Positions 60,339 through 64,000 of a DNA stretch of 64,000 nucleotides are shown one piece after another. The position numbers and the translations under genes are program-made. This stretch comes from Ruminococcus hominis (GTDB taxonomy: Bacteria; Bacillota; Clostridia; Lachnospirales; Lachnospiraceae): contig NZ_JACOPE010000001.1 of assembly GCF_014287355.1 (NCBI RefSeq), positions 1,178,001-1,242,000 of the forward strand. Direction: 5' to 3'. The notes below the pieces were generated by a model, which saw only the letters and a program-made list of their open reading frames with translations, did no database searches and was not told the DNA's origin. Each line of letters begins with the position of its first letter. Position 1 is the first letter of the stretch.

Positions 60339-62393
60339 TTATTGAACAAATTTTTCCAGTGTATGGAGCAAAACTTCAACATCGATTGGTTTGGCAATAT
60401 GTGCGTTCATTCCTGCAGCGAAAGCTTTTTTCTTATCTTCATCAAATGCATTGGCAGTCATTGCGATGATAGGAATTGTAGCACGTTGATTTTTCAGGTT
60501 TCGGATTAAGCGTGTGGTTTCATAACCATTTAAATTAGGCATTTGGATATCCATTAAGATTAAGCCATAATAATCTTCTGGTTTTTCCTGGAGGAGTGCT
60601 AAACATTGGCATCCATCTTCTACACAATCTACTTCAAATCCGTTTTCCTGAAGAATTGTCTCAGCAATCTCAGCATTTAATTTGTTATCTTCAGCCATTA
60701 AAATCCGTTTTCCAAGAGCGTGGTTAGTAACAAGATACGGTGAATATGTTTGACTCTCTTCAATCTGTTCCTGGGTGGCAATCAAAAATGGAATTTGAAT
60801 CGTTGTTTTAGTTCCTTCATTTACTTTACTTTCAATCTGAATGGTTCCACCCATCAAGTCTACCAGAGATTTTACAATCGGAAGTCCAAGTCCGGTTCCG
60901 GCAATTTTATTTTCTGTACTGGTATGTTCGCGGGTAAACTCTTCAAAAATATGTGGCAGATATTCTTCACTCATACCGATACCGGTATCTTCAATAATCA
61001 TTCGATAAGTTGCAACATCACTTCGCTCGGATGGAATTTCAGAAATATCCAGTCTTATATGTCCACCGCGAGGTGTATATTTGATTGAATTACCTACGAT
61101 ATTTAACAGAATCTCACTTGTTTTTGTTTTATCATATACAATGTATGGGTGTTGAATATCCAGGTGCGTAGAATACGTAAGTCCTTTTTCTTTTAAAGCC
61201 GGTTCAAAAACGGTTTGGAGAGAATCACGTAATTCCTGAAAGTGTCCGGTATCTAATCTTAAGTCAGCTTTTCCACTTTCAATTCGTGCCATTTCAAGCA
61301 CATAATTGATTAAAGAAAGCAGTAAAGAACTGGAAGATTTAATCTTACCGATATAATAGGTTACTTTGTCTTTTTCATCAATGTGCTTTTCAAGCAATTC
61401 GGAAAATCCAATAATCGCATTCATTGGAGTGCGGATATCATGACTCATATTGAATAAAAAACGTGTCTTTGCTTCATTAGCAGCTTCAGCCTTCTGAGCT
61501 GTTTTTTCCATTTCTTCTGCATGGAGAATATCCTTCAGCCGACGCATGCTGGCCTGCCAATAACCAATTGCCAGAAGACTTGCAATGATCAGAGCAAAGA
61601 AAAGACCGAGTACTACCTGATGAACGGTTGCCCACCCTTCTTTCGGAACAATTTCAAAATACCAGGTATCATTTGGAACAGCACATGCTACTTCAAGGGT
61701 ATCCGTAGGAAAATAGCTTTGGCTTTGTGCGATTACAATTTTTTCTCCGGTATTTGTATTTTCCTTCCAGATTTGATATTCATAGCCTGCATTTTCTAAT
61801 TTGTTCAACTGAATTTCTTCCATGAACTGATTCCAGTCAATGACAAGAATCGAAAATCCCCAGAAATTTTTTTCTCCGTTTGTATCATTTGTGTAGATTG
61901 GATCAAAAAGCAGTGAACCGGTGCCACCTTGTACAAGTTCATAAGGTCCTGCAATGGTATATTCTCCGGTTTCTTTAGTAAGGTTAGCTTCTTTTTTTCG
62001 TTCTTTGTTTTCAAGCATATCCAAACCAATAGCAGCTTCATTGCTTTCTAATGGATAGACATAGGAAATGACACCATCCGGAGCAAGTTCGTAGGCCTTG
62101 ATCACATGCTGTTTGTCCTGCATGAGTTCAGAAATAGTAGCAAATTGTTGCGTATCAATGTCTCGCCCGGATTCTACAATCTGCTTGATCAGATTGGATT
62201 CGGCCAGATATTTATTCAATTGAGCTTCTATATGGGTGATCGTTGATTCTGCGGTGTAAGCAGCTTTTGATTTTTCTTCCTTTTCCTGTGTCTGGTTTTG
62301 ATAATCTGTCAAACCGGCAGCAAGAACAAATGTAATGAGAAAAACAAGCGCTGTCTTTATTTCTAAATTTCTTTTATTTACGTTATCTTTCAT
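60339..62393 (-). CDS. Hybrid sensor histidine kinase with CHASE-type sensor and receiver domain
   Basis: A 684-residue membrane kinase. A first membrane helix (about 13-30) is followed by an outside CHASE-like sensor (about 75-240, with AIGLDM, GPYELVQGGTG and FWGFSILVIDW), a second helix (about 258-279), a HisKA domain with phospho-acceptor His318 (MSHDIRTP), an ATPase domain (NIVGNSIKYTPRGG, EDTGIGMS, GTGLGLPIVKSL) and a receiver domain with phospho-Asp615 (LILMDIQMP). No DNA-binding output is attached and no response-regulator gene lies nearby, so output partner and signal are unknown. It is flanked by kinase remnants at 60030-60242 and 62482-62637. Confidence 0.92.
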   Translation of the reverse strand: MKDNVNKRNLEIKTALVFLITFVLAAGLTDYQNQTQEKEEKSKAAYTAESTITHIEAQLNKYLAESNLIKQIVESGRDIDTQQFATISELMQDKQHVIKAYELAPDGVISYVYPLESNEAAIGLDMLENKERKKEANLTKETGEYTIAGPYELVQGGTGSLLFDPIYTNDTNGEKNFWGFSILVIDWNQFMEEIQLNKLENAGYEYQIWKENTNTGEKIVIAQSQSYFPTDTLEVACAVPNDTWYFEIVPKEGWATVHQVVLGLFFALIIASLLAIGYWQASMRRLKDILHAEEMEKTAQKAEAANEAKTRFLFNMSHDIRTPMNAIIGFSELLEKHIDEKDKVTYYIGKIKSSSSLLLSLINYVLEMARIESGKADLRLDTGHFQELRDSLQTVFEPALKEKGLTYSTHLDIQHPYIVYDKTKTSEILLNIVGNSIKYTPRGGHIRLDISEIPSERSDVATYRMIIEDTGIGMSEEYLPHIFEEFTREHTSTENKIAGTGLGLPIVKSLVDLMGGTIQIESKVNEGTKTTIQIPFLIATQEQIEESQTYSPYLVTNHALGKRILMAEDNKLNAEIAETILQENGFEVDCVEDGCQCLALLQEKPEDYYGLILMDIQMPNLNGYETTRLIRNLKNQRATIPIIAMTANAFDEDKKKAFAAGMNAHIAKPIDVEVLLHTLEKFVQ

Positions 62394-62481
62394 AAGTAGA
62401 AAACCTCATTTGTATTATGTTTGCAGTTACAATTATACGCATTATTTTAATGAAGTAAAGTGAAAAAAATATGAAATTTAA

Positions 62482-62637
62482 TTAGCGTGGGATCATAATA
62501 ACAACAGTAGTTCCCTTTCCAACTTTACTTCGAATGGAAAGTGTGCCATGGCACATAGAACTCAGACGGGATTATACATTTTTCAGTCCGACATGATTTC
62601 GTCCATCGGAAAGTCCATTTATGTTCTTGTATAAAAA
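62482..62637 (-). pseudogene. Remnant of a YesM/LytS-type histidine kinase C-terminus
   Basis: On the minus strand the sequence reads NGLSDGRNHVGLKNV, then an in-frame stop where Arg is expected, then SRLSSMCHGTLSIRSKVGKG and TTVVIMIPR with a normal stop at 62482. HVGLKNV-x-SRL and GTL-I-S-GKGTTV are the G2-box and final strands of sensor-kinase ATPase domains. The rest of the gene is missing. The remaining bases of 62394-62719 are AT-rich leader for the two flanking genes. Confidence 0.75.
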
Positions 62638-62719
62638 CTTGCAATATTTATATGAAAGGAAGATAATATCAAAGGTGACATTGTAAGAATAGAGAAAAAG
62701 TGAAAGGGATAGATATCAA

Positions 62720-64000
62720 ATGAAACAACAACACATGTTTTCAAATCAGATGATTGCAGCGATTCTTGTTCCGGTAATATTGGAGCAGCTGTTGAATTCG
62801 GTTATGGGAACTGCAGATACAATGATGGTAAGTAATGTCGGTTCGGCAGCAATATCGGCGGTGTCGTTAGTTGATTCAATTAATGTTCTGGTAATACAGG
62901 CATTTTCTGCTCTGGCAGCAGGTGGAGCAATTATATGTGCACAGTATATTGGACAGAAGAATAAAGAGCGGGCAAATGAGTCAGCACGCCAGGTTTTGTT
63001 TATCATCACAGCAATTTCAATTGTAGTCAGTTTAATCTGTCTTATTTTCCAGAAGCCGTTATTAAGAGTGATCTTTGGTTCAGTTGAAGCAGAGGTTATG
63101 AGAGCTTCGGAAATATATTTCTTCTACACAGCATTATCATTTCCATTTATTGCGGCGTATGATGCAGCAGCATCCATCTTCCGTGCACAGGATAATACCA
63201 AAGGACCGATGATTATTTCGATAATTTCCAATGTAATGAATATTGTGGGAAATGCAATTATGATATGGGGCTTTCATATGGGGGTTGCAGGTGCAGCAAT
63301 TGCTACGTTAGTTTCACGTATCTTTTGTGCAGTTGTAGTACTGATTCAGTTAAGAAAAGACAGACAGCCAATCGTAGTGAGAGATTATATGAAAATACGT
63401 CCAAACTGGAGTATGATACGAAAGATTCTTGGAATCGGAATTCCATCCGGTGTGGAAAACAGTATGTTCCAATTAGGAAAACTGGCAATCCAGTCAACGG
63501 TATCAACTCTCGGTACGGCGGCAATAGCAGCACAGGCTATGACTAATATTTTGGAAAATCTCAATGGTATTGCAGCAATCGGAGTTGGCATTGGACTTAT
63601 GACAATCGTAGGTCAATGTATGGGAGCCGGAAGAAAAGACGAAGCGGTTTATTATATAAAGAAATTGTGTGTGATCGCGGAAGTTATTATTATTGTAAGT
63701 TGTCTGACAGTATTTGCGTTGACGAAACCGGTTACAATGTTAGGTGGAATGGAAAGAGTAAGTGCAGATATGTGCTTCCATATGGTGATGTGGATCACAA
63801 TTGTAAAACCATTTGTCTGGGTTCTGTCATTTATTCCGGCATATGGTTTGCGCGCAGCAGGAGATGTGAAGTTTTCAATGATCACATCCTGCATTACGAT
63901 GTGGGCATGTCGTTTTTGTCTTTGTGTATTTTTAATTCGTGTCATGGGATTTGGACCAATGGGAGTCTGGATCGGTATGTTTGCGGACTGGACTGTTCGT
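62720..64000 (+). CDS. MATE-family efflux transporter (3' end outside window)
   Basis: An open frame from ATG at 62720 to the last base (427 codons), missing only the end. It opens MKQQHMFSNQMIAAILVPVILEQLLNSVMGTADTMM, standard for the MATE family, with AAGGAGGAAT-like motifs absent but AAAGGGA about eight bases upstream. Internal marks include QAFSALAAGGAIICAQYIGQKN and, in the second half, GIPSGVENSMFQLGKLAIQS. It is only distantly related to the MATE protein at 23982. It is a single gene at the window edge and may be a multidrug exporter unrelated to the glycoside genes. Confidence 0.9.
   Translation, partial: MKQQHMFSNQMIAAILVPVILEQLLNSVMGTADTMMVSNVGSAAISAVSLVDSINVLVIQAFSALAAGGAIICAQYIGQKNKERANESARQVLFIITAISIVVSLICLIFQKPLLRVIFGSVEAEVMRASEIYFFYTALSFPFIAAYDAAASIFRAQDNTKGPMIISIISNVMNIVGNAIMIWGFHMGVAGAAIATLVSRIFCAVVVLIQLRKDRQPIVVRDYMKIRPNWSMIRKILGIGIPSGVENSMFQLGKLAIQSTVSTLGTAAIAAQAMTNILENLNGIAAIGVGIGLMTIVGQCMGAGRKDEAVYYIKKLCVIAEVIIIVSCLTVFALTKPVTMLGGMERVSADMCFHMVMWITIVKPFVWVLSFIPAYGLRAAGDVKFSMITSCITMWACRFCLCVFLIRVMGFGPMGVWIGMFADWTVR

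Noticed and set aside
63265..63546. 93-codon plus-strand open frame near the window end
   Set aside because: It lies in another frame inside the MATE gene (62720-64000), whose protein is clearly conserved.
1..64000. Search for CRISPR arrays, tRNA/rRNA genes, prophage, insertion sequences and replication origin
   Set aside because: No spaced direct repeats, cloverleaf or rRNA segments, integrase/transposase frames or DnaA-box clusters were seen by eye; small elements could be missed without a computed search.

Overview
The window reads as a low-GC, anaerobic gut Firmicute, most likely a Lachnospiraceae member of the Dorea/Blautia/Clostridium XIVa type. The support is AT-rich codon use, strong GGAGG ribosome-binding sites, an anaerobic sulfatase-maturating radical-SAM enzyme, iron-sulfur flavoproteins, lactose/lipooligosaccharide-type sugar ABC proteins without a local ATPase, DUF624, and AraC regulators fused to GH39-like domains. 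No rRNA, tRNA, CRISPR array, phage or transposase gene was seen. It is one long catabolic island for plant glycosides, and C-glycosides are the best-supported substrate.

Layout: (1) 1-9.1 kb: end of a GPH sugar symporter, a carboxylesterase, an RpiR regulator, a TIM-barrel isomerase plus Gfo/Idh/MocA oxidoreductase, then a complete C-glycoside deglycosidase (CGD) set (oxidoreductase, beta subunit, alpha subunit) and iron-sulfur flavoprotein 1. (2) 9.1-13.5 kb: AraC regulator divergent from a GH3 glucosidase and an acetyl-esterase-like hydrolase. (3) 13.5-20 kb: sulfatase unit with maturase, LysR regulator, two sulfatases and a split CHR (chromate/sulfate) transporter. (4) 20-27 kb: flavoprotein 2, an AraC-GH39 regulator, a MATE exporter and a GPH symporter. 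(5) 27-40.7 kb: second CGD set bracketed by a TIM-barrel isomerase and another oxidoreductase, then an FAD reductase, nitroreductase, SnoaL-like protein, MFS carrier, ROK sugar kinase and a two-subunit iron-sulfur electron-transfer complex. (6) 40.7-58.9 kb: two more AraC-GH39 regulators on the minus strand, DUF624, a third CGD alpha/beta pair without an oxidoreductase, divergent from a sugar ABC importer, a fourth AraC-GH39 regulator, flavoproteins 3 and 4 and a GPH symporter. (7) 58.9-64 kb: a small protein, a hexapeptide acetyltransferase, a hybrid histidine kinase flanked by two kinase remnants, and a MATE exporter running off the end.

How the parts may work together (inference built on known CGD chemistry): symporters and the ABC importer bring glycosides in. 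Esterases and sulfatases strip acyl and sulfate groups, and the GH3 enzyme removes O-linked glucose. Gfo/Idh/MocA enzymes oxidise the sugar at C3, and CGD alpha/beta complexes then split the C-glycosidic bond. TIM-barrel isomerases, further oxidoreductases and the ROK kinase would handle the released keto-sugar. Flavoproteins fed by the iron-sulfur complex could reduce the aromatic aglycone, and MATE/MFS carriers could export it.

The most unusual signals are: four AraC-GH39 regulators that all lack the GH39 acid/base glutamate; four paralogous flavoproteins joining an Fe-S-type cysteine cluster to a C-terminal zinc ribbon; two 3'-UTR hairpins whose shared C-rich loop is complementary to the ribosome-binding region of a GPH symporter gene; three long perfect GGGACGG palindromes; a three-way-junction RNA candidate before the second CGD operon; and a sulfatase operon that appears to be readable only through an intrinsic terminator.
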